A model generated the notes under the pieces. It saw only the letters and a list, made by a program, of their open reading frames with translations. It was not told the DNA's origin and did not search any database. 64,000 nt of DNA from RHLJ01 sp965242845 (GTDB lineage Bacteria; Bacteroidota; Rhodothermia; Balneolales; Balneolaceae): contig CBDETC010000003.1 in NCBI GenBank assembly GCA_965242845.1, positions 186,001-250,000 on the forward strand, in the 5' to 3' direction. Below are positions 53,433 through 61,815 of this stretch, in pieces (within the stretch, counting starts at the first letter, position 1; every line of letters begins with the position of its first letter). A program made the translations under genes and the position numbers.

Positions 53433-54392
53433 TTACATTCCTCGGCTGTACTTCAGAGTACTGATTGGGTGAGATTCAGCTCTTCTGTTTTTCTCACAAC
53501 CATCGTTGTCTTCTTTTTCAGAAGTAGAACACTCAACAGGAGCCTTTCCAAGACCTCTAGACTCAATTCGGTCTTCAGAGATTCCATTGCTTGTGTAGAA
53601 TTCTACAACAGCAGCGGCACGTCTCAAGCTCAAACGTAAGTTGTACTGGTCACCACCAACATGATCAGTGTAAGCATCAACGCGAACTCTGAAAGCAGGA
53701 GCGTTATTAAGCAGTTCAACATTATCAGCTAATTGCTGAGCAGCTTCGTCAGAAAGACTTGATCTGTCGAACGCGAAGTTAACAGTACCAAAAGCATTGT
53801 CGTCAATGTAAACAGGATCAGAACCGTCATTTGGGTTAGTTCCCATATCTAGTTCCTGTCCATCAGTGAATCCGTCACCATCAGAATCAGCGTTGGTAGG
53901 ATCGGTTCCGTTTGCGATTTCATCTACATCTGATACTCCGTCGCCGTCAGCATCGCCATTAGCGTCATTTGGATCAGTCTTGTAAGTGATTACCTCATCG
54001 TAATCAGAAAGGCCATCACCATCAGTGTCAGTGTTGTTTGGATCGGTGTTGTAAGAATTTACTTCGTCACCATCAGAAAGGCCGTCACCATCAGTATCTG
54101 CATTAGTAGGATCGGTATTGTATTGGTTGATTTCTTCACCATCAGTCAATCCATCACCATCAGAATCAGGAGAAAGAGGATCGGTACCTGCTTCATAAAT
54201 TTCTACATAGTCATTAACTCCATCACTATCGGTATCGAGAGTTCGGAGAGTCTCCTCATCCAGCGACTGAAGATATTCTAGAGTTCTTTCTGGAGGGGGT
54301 AATAATTCCGCTGGTCCCGAGCAATTGCTTATAAACAATGCTACGATGAGAATACCCGGGAGAAATAGGGAGATTTTGGAATTTTTCATCAT
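53433..54392 (-). CDS. OmpA-family lipoprotein with thrombospondin type 3 repeats
   Basis: A 319-residue lipoprotein (FISNC, lipidated Cys24). After a short helix it has six to seven Asp-rich thrombospondin type 3 repeats (DSDGDGLTDGEE, DTDGDGLSDGDEVN and similar, about residues 55-185) that should bind calcium. The C-terminal OmpA domain (about 195-319) contains FAFDRSSLSDEAAQQLADN, VDAYTDHVGGDQYNLRLSLRR and AAAVVEFYTSNGI, the peptidoglycan-binding core. A Cys-containing insert (ECSTSEKEDNDGCEKN) sits in the loop before the final helix. It probably ties the outer membrane to peptidoglycan. Confidence 0.92.
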   Translation of the reverse strand: MMKNSKISLFLPGILIVALFISNCSGPAELLPPPERTLEYLQSLDEETLRTLDTDSDGVNDYVEIYEAGTDPLSPDSDGDGLTDGEEINQYNTDPTNADTDGDGLSDGDEVNSYNTDPNNTDTDGDGLSDYDEVITYKTDPNDANGDADGDGVSDVDEIANGTDPTNADSDGDGFTDGQELDMGTNPNDGSDPVYIDDNAFGTVNFAFDRSSLSDEAAQQLADNVELLNNAPAFRVRVDAYTDHVGGDQYNLRLSLRRAAAVVEFYTSNGISEDRIESRGLGKAPVECSTSEKEDNDGCEKNRRAESHPISTLKYSRGM

Positions 54393-54511
54393 TACTGTTT
54401 TAGATTGAATGTTAGTTTACCATTTGGGGGCTAAAATAGCGGTTTGCCCTTGAATTAAAAAAAATCTTTGGCGAATAAAATAATGAACTTTAGGCAAATT
54501 TCGAGAATTGG

Positions 54512-54544
54512 TTTGTACTGGCGGGTTCAATTTTTTTATCTTCA
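54512..54544 (+). promoter_or_regulatory. Promoter of tRNA-Ala
   Basis: TTTG at 54512-54515 and TATCTTCA at 54537-54544 are separated by 21 bases, with the tRNA starting 10 bases after the -7 box. The SRP RNA gene has the same layout (CTTG, 21 bases, TATCTTTA), which supports both calls. Confidence 0.6.
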
Positions 54545-54553
54545 TTTTTCTTC

Positions 54554-54627
54554 GGGGCTATAGCTCAGCTGGCTAGAGCGTCGCGCTGGCAGCGCGAAGG
54601 TCTGGGGTTCGAATCCCCATAGCTCCA
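54554..54627 (+). tRNA. tRNA-Ala (anticodon GGC)
   Basis: A complete 74-base cloverleaf. The acceptor stem GGGGCTA pairs with TAGCTCC (one G-T pair). The D-arm is GCTC/GAGC, the anticodon stem TCGCG/CGCGA with loop CTGGCAG giving anticodon GGC, and the T-arm TGGGG/CCCCA with loop TTCGAAT. The 3' CCA is not encoded. It is preceded by a matching promoter and followed by a hairpin with a T-run. Confidence 0.97.
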
Positions 54628-54629
54628 CT

Positions 54630-54661
54630 AAAGCTTTTTCTACCAAGGAAAAGCTTTTTTT
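54630..54661 (+). terminator. Terminator after tRNA-Ala
   Basis: AAAGCTTTTTC pairs with GGAAAAGCTTT (one G-T pair) around a 6-base loop and is followed by T residues, immediately 3' of the tRNA. Confidence 0.75.
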
Positions 54662-54735
54662 GTTTGTATAATTCTAATTGTTTGTAAGAAAACATCGCCT
54701 CATATTATAAAGTATTCACAAATAGTGGGGTTTGT

Positions 54736-55926
54736 ATGAAAAAATCAGTTTGGTCAAAGGCCATTTTTCTTTCATTCATAGTTTTATTTTTAACTTTTGT
54801 TCCTGCCTCTAGCGCATTTTCTCAATCCGATAAACTTACGCTTACCTACGAATTAAACCCGGTTGTTGAGAACGCACAGATTTTAAGTCAATCTGGATTA
54901 GGTGTAGATAGTAAAGGCGCAGGGCCTATTCTTATTTCTGGTAAGCTGATTAATAACACCAATGAGAAGCTCACCAATTTATTTTTTGAATTTACTGTGG
55001 TTTCCGGGAAGAATGGAGTGCTTGCAGAAGTGACTCAACAGGCGGCATATCCATTTACGCTTGATCCCGGCCAGGTAGTTTTTGCGACAAATAATGATAT
55101 TCAAAATGAACGAATCCCTGGTGTTGAGGAAACAATGCGTTTTGATGGAGGCCTCACACCAGAAGGCGAGGAATTTCTAGAAAGCCTTGAAGGGACTCAG
55201 TTACCAATCGATATCTATTCAGTTACGATGACTATTTTTCAATTTGATTTGGCAAATGGAAGAGAGGTATTAGTAACGGAGACCATACAGCTAGGAGGTA
55301 GTAGTGACGGTGTGGTTATTGATGAACAGTCAATCTTTCTGAAAACTCCAGGGGAAGTGGTAGGAGCTGAGGCTACTATCTCAAATTCATTACCACAATT
55401 TAGCTGGGAAGGCGAGGCAGCGAATACATATCGGGTAATAGTTGTAAACGATAATGGGATTGACAGCCCTGAGACTCTTATTCAAGCTGCTCTAAGTACG
55501 AATCCTCCAGAAAGTGGTGGCTCATTACTGGAGTTCGAAAACCTTGACATGACGGTTATTGGAAATACGCTACAATTTCCATCTTCTGGAGTAATCCCTC
55601 TTGAGGCCGGTCAAACGTATTATTGGCAGGTATCTACAGAGGTTCAAAGTGTAGTAGGTTCAGAAAGTATCATTTCTGAAATATGGCAGTTTAAGCTTAC
55701 TGCACCTGGTGAAGAAGTAAATATAGTGCAGATTGATCAGGATACTTTTGATGCCATTATTGCCTTAATTGGAGAAGAAGAATATGCCAGCTTAACCGAA
55801 AGCGGGTATTCTTTTGAGGGTATAGAAGTGAACAATCAAATTGTTACTGGTGCTACTGCCATACAGCTATTAGCAGAAATCATTCAAAAAATTGAAGACG
55901 GGGATATAATTCTTGGTTCTAACTAA
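54736..55926 (+). CDS. Secreted hypothetical protein of the FecR/CHASE2 unit
   Basis: A 396-residue exported protein that I cannot assign to a named family. A signal peptide ends near SAFSQ (about residue 30). The mature part looks like two or three beta-sandwich modules: residues 35-190 (LTYELNPVVENAQILSQSG) and 215-330, where LPQFSWEGEAANTYRVIV and GQTYYWQVSTEVQSVVG resemble fibronectin type III-like strands. An acidic helical tail follows (ALIGEEEYASLTESGYSF). It is 12 bases upstream of the FecR-domain gene, and the four genes to 61642 appear to be one operon. Probably a periplasmic or surface partner of that system. Confidence 0.75.
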   Translation: MKKSVWSKAIFLSFIVLFLTFVPASSAFSQSDKLTLTYELNPVVENAQILSQSGLGVDSKGAGPILISGKLINNTNEKLTNLFFEFTVVSGKNGVLAEVTQQAAYPFTLDPGQVVFATNNDIQNERIPGVEETMRFDGGLTPEGEEFLESLEGTQLPIDIYSVTMTIFQFDLANGREVLVTETIQLGGSSDGVVIDEQSIFLKTPGEVVGAEATISNSLPQFSWEGEAANTYRVIVVNDNGIDSPETLIQAALSTNPPESGGSLLEFENLDMTVIGNTLQFPSSGVIPLEAGQTYYWQVSTEVQSVVGSESIISEIWQFKLTAPGEEVNIVQIDQDTFDAIIALIGEEEYASLTESGYSFEGIEVNNQIVTGATAIQLLAEIIQKIEDGDIILGSN

Positions 55927-55938
55927 GGAGGGGTAGCT

Positions 55939-56685
55939 ATGAAAAAATTATATACTACAGCAGTACCGCTGATATTGACCTTGGTCCTGGCTTCGATGCT
56001 GGGAAGTGATTTATACAAACCAGTAATAGTTGAAGAAGCTGAAAGACCCTTAGCAATTGTAAGAAGGTTCAAACCACAGGTACAATTAAACTCCGTTGAG
56101 AAGAAGTTTGTCCTTGATCTTACAGAAAATGTTGGCGAGCAATTATTTAACGGGGATACTCTTTCTACCAATAAAGATGGATATGCACTGGTAATATTTA
56201 TGGACAATAGTATTGCCAAGGTTAAACCTGAATCCATGCTTATTGTTCAGGGGGAGAGTCTTGCCAGTTCAAAAATTTCTGATAGAAGGATTAATCTTGA
56301 AAACGGGGAAATCTTCATGGAGGTAGAGCCTTTGGGCTCAGGAACCTTTGAAGTAGCCACTTCCCGGTCACTTGCATCGGTAAAAGGAACTAAGTTTGGA
56401 ACTAAAGCCTATGGGTACGTTTGGGTAGAAGAAGGCCAGGTTGATGTAACAGCCACTAATTCTGGGCAAACTATTTCTTTATTCGAGAAGATGTTTGCCG
56501 AGGTTGATAACTCAGGTAACAACATTGATTCGGGTACTCTTTCTGATGATGAACTTGAAGATTTGGAAGAGGGCTATGACGAGCTTGATGAGGATCTTAT
56601 CGAACGAGTGATCATCTTACGTTTCCGGGATGCAAACGGTCAGATTCGCGAAATCCCGGTCAATATCTTTGAAAAAGGAAATTAA
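55939..56685 (+). CDS. FecR-domain protein
   Basis: A 248-residue protein with one N-terminal membrane or signal segment (residues 7-25) and a FecR domain at about 55-175. Its features are NVGEQLFNGDTLSTNKDGYA, LVIFMDNSIAKVKPES, RINLENGEIFMEV, and FEVATSRSLASVKGTKFGTK with VWVEEGQVDVTA. An acidic linker (LSDDELEDLEEGYDELDEDL) and a short tail follow. Classical FecR is an anti-sigma regulator with a cytoplasmic sigma-binding helix; that helix and an adjacent sigma gene are absent, so this is a periplasmic FecR module of another type. It has a strong AGGAGG ribosome-binding site. Confidence 0.87.
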   Translation: MKKLYTTAVPLILTLVLASMLGSDLYKPVIVEEAERPLAIVRRFKPQVQLNSVEKKFVLDLTENVGEQLFNGDTLSTNKDGYALVIFMDNSIAKVKPESMLIVQGESLASSKISDRRINLENGEIFMEVEPLGSGTFEVATSRSLASVKGTKFGTKAYGYVWVEEGQVDVTATNSGQTISLFEKMFAEVDNSGNNIDSGTLSDDELEDLEEGYDELDEDLIERVIILRFRDANGQIREIPVNIFEKGN

Positions 56686-56752
56686 ACCACGCTATTTAGG
56701 TTTATTTTTGGGATATTATTCCTGTTTGTAATGTGTAAATCACTATTAGAAC

Positions 56753-59473
56753 ATGACAAAAGGGGTATTAAGGGTTGTATGCGCTGCATTTTGGGTGTTA
56801 GTATGTGTTGGAACCAGTAATGCACAGTTTACGATACAGCATCAACAACCTACTGTACTAGATAGAACGACAACTAATAGTTTGGAGTTTTTTGTAGCCG
56901 GGATAACTGAAAATGATGTTATCGAGGCATTGCTATTCTATAAAAATGAAGGCGATCTGGGCTTTTCGCAGAAAGAAATCTTTTTTCGGAATGGTACATT
57001 TATCGCTCAGTTATCTCCTCAAGACCTCACTGGCAGCACATTTGAATACTACTTTCAACTAAGTCTGAGAAACCAGGACCAGGATTTTTTCTTTCCCGAA
57101 ACCCTGCCCGCCGAAAATGCCATTGAGGTTCAAATTGTAGATGGTCAGGGTGAACCCTCTTTAAAAAGAGCAGAAGGAATAGATTATTCCATACTGTCTC
57201 CAATTCCTGGAAGTGGTTTGGCTAATAATGACCTTTATATAGCCATTGCACTATTCTATGAAGAAGACGAAATCGAAGAAGGAGAATTTCAGCTTCTTGT
57301 TGACGGTCAGGATGTAACGGGGTTGGCTGATACCTCAGATTATTTTATCTCCTACGTTCCTAAGGGACTGCGTCAGGGAATCCATACCGTAAATGTAAAT
57401 TACGTTACAGAATCGGAAACTTTTGAAGTGGTTTCATGGCGGTTCAGAGTAGTTGACCCGCGAAGAGCAGCTTATCAGGGTTTTGAGCCACGGCTTATTC
57501 CCCAGGGACGTGTAGAGTTGACCGCAAGGAACCAAACTATTTCGGGTGATTTGAATAATGCATACACAGCACGATCCTACTTGAATGGATCCTATGGGCT
57601 TTTCAAGTATTCGGTTAATGGGTTTTTTACATCACAAGAGTCAAATAGGCTTCAACCGCAAAACAGGTATGGGATTGATTTAAGCTTTGGGAAATGGTGG
57701 CAATTTGAAGCGGGTCATGTGTATCCAAGGCTAAGTAAGTTTACTATTTCCGGACGAAGAATCTTTGGTATAAACACTTCTCTACATGTGTTATGGGATG
57801 TGATTAATGTGCAATTCCTTTATGGGGAAGTAAGTAGAAAAGTGACCAATCAGTATAATACAGTTCAGGTTGACACGGTGCTTGCTGGCGGTATTCCTCA
57901 GGATACTACGTATACACTGAATTATAATGACAGTGGAAGAGGCACTTTTTCAAGAAAGATTATAGGAGGAAGGGTAGGACTTGGTAATCCGAAAAAATTC
58001 CAGTTCGGTATCCAGGCTATGAAGGTTGAAGATGATACCTCCTCTATATTTAATGTTGTTGATTATAATGACTTGCTACTCTCACCAAATTTACTGGGGG
58101 CTTTATCTTTTCAGGACCGGATACGACTAGCAGAACAGCCGGAACTATTAAGGGTTGAAGGGGGAAGCGTTAGGCCTAAAGGGAATTTTGTAGCAGGAGC
58201 AGACTTGAGGTTTTCTTTGGCAAATAACAGGATTCGTTTTGAAACAGAAACTGTGGCCAGTGCCTTGAATGATGATATTTATGGTGGTCCGTTAGATTCT
58301 TTAAGAGCTGCTGACATTGGTTTTGAAGATATAAGCCAATCCGACTTAGATATTTTGAACAGCCTGGCTCAGTTTATCATTATCAATGAGAATATGAGTG
58401 TTATTCCAATCAGGATAAGGGGAATAGGAACGGATACTACCGAGGCGGAAGCTTTTTTCCCAACCTCTATTCTTGGGTCTGATACGGAATTTTCCATCGT
58501 ACATCCCAAAAATACGTTTAGCATTCGATATCGTTGGGTAGGTCCTGATTTCGTTTCACTTGCAAATTCTACAATAAGAAGAGACATAGCCGGCTTCACT
58601 ATACTTGACAGATTTAGATTGCTACAAAATCAAATTTATGTCACGCTTGGGTATGAAGCACTCAATGATAATGTATCAAATACAAAGGGCGCTACTACTG
58701 AAACTAACTCATATCGTACTAATGTAAGTTGGTATCCTGTAAACAATGACCTTCCAAGAGTAAGTGTTGGGTTTAGATATAGAACAAGAGATAATGGAGT
58801 AGCAAGATTTAACCCGGAAGTTCCTTTCGGATTGGAAGGTTCAGCAGTTCAAAACCTTAATATCGTTGATGGCGATACCTTACTCACGGAAGTTCCGCGC
58901 AAGAATAACACATTGAATCTAAGCGTATCTGTAACCCAGCAATTCAGGTTTATGGATATGGTTCATGATGCAACCATCAGTTTTTCATCGTTGAATACAA
59001 GAGATGATGTATTCGATTTTGGCGATGCTACAAATGCCTCATTCTCATTGAATATTGGCTCAAGATTCGAGAATCTACCATTACGTACACAACTCGGTGC
59101 TACTATAAACAATACCCAATCCGGAAATGGACAATTGGATATCGATATCTTTGGTTTATATGCCGGTGGTTCATATTTCATGTTAGATGGAAAACTTACA
59201 CTGAATAGCAGGCTTGCTATTACTAGTAATAGATCGCGAACACGTTTCCTGAGCCTGGCTAATTCTGATGACAGCGACTTCTTTAACGACTACTATGTAC
59301 TAAGTGACGAAAGAACTTCTTCCAGCTTTGGAACCTATGTATTTATAGCAGGAGCTGAATATCGCCTTGATAATAACCATTCTTTTTTGTTTGATTCTAA
59401 CTTCACCAATGTATCCGGCGCAAGTAGCTTCAACGATAGAGTTGTTCAACTTCGCTACATCTATCGATTCTAA
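56753..59473 (+). CDS. Large putative outer-membrane beta-barrel protein
   Basis: A 906-residue exported protein with a signal peptide ending near TSNAQ. The first third (about 30-240) looks like Ig-like domains, with IDYSILSPIPGSGLANNDLY and FRVVDPRRAAYQGF. The remainder is full of alternating amphipathic strands with aromatic girdle residues (WWQFEAGHVYPRLSKF, NTFSIRYRWVGPDFVSLANS, QFRFMDMVHDATISFSSL) and ends in RYIYRF, a barrel-like terminal Phe. No known family is recognised. It is encoded between the FecR-domain protein and the CHASE2 cyclase, 3 bases from the latter, suggesting an outer-membrane component of one signalling system. Confidence 0.7.
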   Translation: MTKGVLRVVCAAFWVLVCVGTSNAQFTIQHQQPTVLDRTTTNSLEFFVAGITENDVIEALLFYKNEGDLGFSQKEIFFRNGTFIAQLSPQDLTGSTFEYYFQLSLRNQDQDFFFPETLPAENAIEVQIVDGQGEPSLKRAEGIDYSILSPIPGSGLANNDLYIAIALFYEEDEIEEGEFQLLVDGQDVTGLADTSDYFISYVPKGLRQGIHTVNVNYVTESETFEVVSWRFRVVDPRRAAYQGFEPRLIPQGRVELTARNQTISGDLNNAYTARSYLNGSYGLFKYSVNGFFTSQESNRLQPQNRYGIDLSFGKWWQFEAGHVYPRLSKFTISGRRIFGINTSLHVLWDVINVQFLYGEVSRKVTNQYNTVQVDTVLAGGIPQDTTYTLNYNDSGRGTFSRKIIGGRVGLGNPKKFQFGIQAMKVEDDTSSIFNVVDYNDLLLSPNLLGALSFQDRIRLAEQPELLRVEGGSVRPKGNFVAGADLRFSLANNRIRFETETVASALNDDIYGGPLDSLRAADIGFEDISQSDLDILNSLAQFIIINENMSVIPIRIRGIGTDTTEAEAFFPTSILGSDTEFSIVHPKNTFSIRYRWVGPDFVSLANSTIRRDIAGFTILDRFRLLQNQIYVTLGYEALNDNVSNTKGATTETNSYRTNVSWYPVNNDLPRVSVGFRYRTRDNGVARFNPEVPFGLEGSAVQNLNIVDGDTLLTEVPRKNNTLNLSVSVTQQFRFMDMVHDATISFSSLNTRDDVFDFGDATNASFSLNIGSRFENLPLRTQLGATINNTQSGNGQLDIDIFGLYAGGSYFMLDGKLTLNSRLAITSNRSRTRFLSLANSDDSDFFNDYYVLSDERTSSSFGTYVFIAGAEYRLDNNHSFLFDSNFTNVSGASSFNDRVVQLRYIYRF

Positions 59474-59476
59474 TAC

Positions 59477-61642
59477 ATGAAGCCCTCTCCAAAAAGAAAA
59501 AAAGGAGTAGCATTTTACATCGTTCTCGCTGTGGCGACTTTTAGTCTCTCACTATTAATAGCGAGTACTGAACAAGTTCAGAAAATCGAGCTATCGCTCC
59601 GGGACTACCTGTTTGAAATTCGAGGCCCCCTTTCGGTAGAAGACTCACCCATAGTTATGGTCGCGATCAGTGAGCAAGCCGATTCAGAAATTCCCGAGAA
59701 ATGGCCATGGCCAACTAATGTACATGCAAAGTTGGTTCACAATTTGAATCGAGCAGGTGCTAAAGTAATTCTTTTTGATGTGTTGTTTACCCAGCAAGAC
59801 TCATTCGATCCTCGAAATGACACCCTCTTTGCTGAGGCGATTGCTGAATATGGAAACGTGGTTTTAGCAGGAGATGTAGAAGATATTGTAGAGCTGAACC
59901 GACCTACTTCTTCCATTTTCCCACTTCCTATCCTACGTGAGAGTAATCCAAACCAGCTCGGATTTGTGAGTACCTACCCTTATCCCGATGGATATGTAAG
60001 GACATATAATATTGGGCGGCGTTATCAGGGCAATGACTATCTAATGTTAGGCCTTGAGGGGTTGAAGCTATACGGTAATATACCTGATGAAGAAATTGAT
60101 GAATTCGATGCCCGATCATCAAAAAATTCTTTTCAACTGGGTAATTATCATATCCAACGAGATAACCTGAATAGTTTTATAGTCAACTTTTATGGCCCGG
60201 AAGGTGCTTTCCCAACCATCTCTTATGACGAAGTAATCGACGATTCTTCTTACACCACAGTAATGGAAGCCGAGGCTTTTGAAATAAATGCATTCGACAA
60301 CTCGGAACTTGGTGATGGACACCTTCAGAAAGGAACGTTCAAAGACAAGATTGTAATAGTAGGAGCAACCATGCCTACATTACAGGATTTCCATGCGACC
60401 CCTTTTGCTTCAGCCGAACTGCCTCGCCCTGGCTTTGAGATTCATGCCCACGCTATTCAAACCATGCTGGAGGGGACTTACATAAGCAGACAAAGTGATA
60501 TAGCCAAGGTATTAACTATGCTGGTTTGTGCCTTTCTCATAGTGTTTGCAAACCGCAACTTAGGTTTGGGCTGGTCTTTTGGAATTATGGTGGCACTAAT
60601 AGCTGGTTTTTATGGAACCTCTGTATTGTTGTTCTTAAAGTTCAGTTTCATAATGGGAGTAACAGGGGTAGGTCTCAGTGTGTTGATCGGCCAGGCTGGC
60701 ACAGTTGGTTATGAGTATTTCAACGAGCAGAAGGAAAAGCGAAGAATTAAAGGAATGTTCTCCTCTTATGTTTCTCCTCAGTTAGTGGATCAAATGATTG
60801 AATCAGGAGAAGAGCCTAAACTAGGGGGGGAAGAAGCGCACATTACTGCCTTTTTTAGTGACATTGTTTCCTTTTCAACATTCTCTGAAAAACTGGAACC
60901 GAAACAGTTAGTTACGCTGATCAACGAGTACTTAACAGCAATGACGGATATAATAAATAGTCAGGGTGGTACTTTAGATAAATTTATTGGGGATGCCATT
61001 GTAGCTTTTTTTGGGGCACCTGTCCCTACTCCGGATCATGCGTTAAGAGCATGTGTCTCTTCCCAGTTAATGGAGAAAAAACTTGCTGAGCTTCGAGAGA
61101 AATGGAAGCAGGATAATTGGATTGATATTGTCTGGAATATGCAGCACCGAATGGGAATGAATACAGGCGATATGGTTACCGGTAATATGGGGTCGGAACG
61201 TAGGTTTAATTATACCATGATGGGGGATAATGTAAACCTTGCTGCCCGTTGCGAAAGTGGAGCCAAGCAATATAACGTGTTTACAATGGTCACAGAGTCC
61301 ACCAAACAAGAAGCTGAAAAATATGGCGATGATTGTGTCTTTAGATTGCTGGATAACATCGTTGTAAAAGGAAGAACACAACCGGTTAAGGTATATGAGA
61401 TAGCTGGATTAAGAGCAGACGCTTCCCAGGAATTATTAGACTGTACCGGGCTTTACGAGCTGGGAATGGAGCAGTATTTCAATCAAGAGTGGGAAAAAGC
61501 CACTGATTATTTCAATCAGGCACTTCCTTTAGAAGCTTATGATAAGAACCCTTCACAAATCTTTATCGAGCGTTGCAGGATCATGAAACAGAACTCTCCT
61601 CAAGCTGATTGGGATGGAGTATTTGTGATGACTAGTAAGTAG
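59477..61642 (+). CDS. CHASE2-domain class III adenylate cyclase
   Basis: A 721-residue inner-membrane receptor. A first helix (about 10-27) leads to a periplasmic CHASE2 domain (about 35-340; PIVMVAISEQADSEIPEKWP, VILFDVLFTQQ, FKDKIVIVGATMPTLQDFHA). Three further helices (about 345-415) connect to a cytoplasmic class III cyclase domain (about 450-620). Catalytic residues are present: metal Asp462 in FFSDIV and Asp506 in FIGDAIV, and purine-selecting Lys502 (LDKFIGD) and Asp584 (MMGDNVNLAAR), a pair that favours ATP, so cAMP. The protein ends with a single TPR-like helix pair. It is the last gene of the FecR/barrel unit and probably signals envelope conditions through cAMP. Confidence 0.92.
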   Translation: MKPSPKRKKGVAFYIVLAVATFSLSLLIASTEQVQKIELSLRDYLFEIRGPLSVEDSPIVMVAISEQADSEIPEKWPWPTNVHAKLVHNLNRAGAKVILFDVLFTQQDSFDPRNDTLFAEAIAEYGNVVLAGDVEDIVELNRPTSSIFPLPILRESNPNQLGFVSTYPYPDGYVRTYNIGRRYQGNDYLMLGLEGLKLYGNIPDEEIDEFDARSSKNSFQLGNYHIQRDNLNSFIVNFYGPEGAFPTISYDEVIDDSSYTTVMEAEAFEINAFDNSELGDGHLQKGTFKDKIVIVGATMPTLQDFHATPFASAELPRPGFEIHAHAIQTMLEGTYISRQSDIAKVLTMLVCAFLIVFANRNLGLGWSFGIMVALIAGFYGTSVLLFLKFSFIMGVTGVGLSVLIGQAGTVGYEYFNEQKEKRRIKGMFSSYVSPQLVDQMIESGEEPKLGGEEAHITAFFSDIVSFSTFSEKLEPKQLVTLINEYLTAMTDIINSQGGTLDKFIGDAIVAFFGAPVPTPDHALRACVSSQLMEKKLAELREKWKQDNWIDIVWNMQHRMGMNTGDMVTGNMGSERRFNYTMMGDNVNLAARCESGAKQYNVFTMVTESTKQEAEKYGDDCVFRLLDNIVVKGRTQPVKVYEIAGLRADASQELLDCTGLYELGMEQYFNQEWEKATDYFNQALPLEAYDKNPSQIFIERCRIMKQNSPQADWDGVFVMTSK

Positions 61643-61672
61643 CAAAAAAGCTTTAATTGGTAGTCGAAAAAA

Positions 61673-61705
61673 CTTGATACTAGTCAACAATAGGTCGTAT
61701 CTTTA
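61673..61705 (+). promoter_or_regulatory. Promoter of the SRP RNA gene
   Basis: CTTG at 61673-61676 and TATCTTTA at 61698-61705 are 21 bases apart, the same geometry as at tRNA-Ala. The RNA start follows 6-7 bases after the -7 box. Confidence 0.6.
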
Positions 61706-61711
61706 ATGTTC

Positions 61712-61813
61712 TTGGGCAAGTCCTATACAGTCAGCTCCCTTTGAACTCCGTCAGGGCAGGAATGCAGCAGCGGTAAATTGGTCGTAGCGACGTGATATAG
61801 GTCGCTTGCCCAT
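61712..61813 (+). ncRNA. ffs: Signal recognition particle RNA, small bacterial type
   Basis: The hallmark domain IV sequence (GTCAGGGCAGGAATGCAGCA and following) that binds Ffh and FtsY is present around 61760. The terminal helix is formed by GGGCAAG at 61714-61720 with CTTGCCC at 61805-61811. The RNA is about 100 bases and ends in a T-run, as for small 4.5S-type SRP RNAs that lack the Alu domain. It guides co-translational membrane targeting. The 3' end lies only a few bases from the end of the convergent YpdA-type gene. Confidence 0.96.
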
Positions 61814-61815
61814 TT

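Noticed and set aside
53840..54230. Regularly spaced repeats resembling a CRISPR array
   Set aside because: They are in-frame Asp-rich thrombospondin type 3 repeats inside the OmpA-like gene, about 36-80 bases apart, with no conserved direct repeat and spacer structure.
55939..56685. FecR protein as an anti-sigma factor
   Set aside because: No sigma factor gene is adjacent and no cytoplasmic sigma-binding helix precedes the single N-terminal hydrophobic segment.
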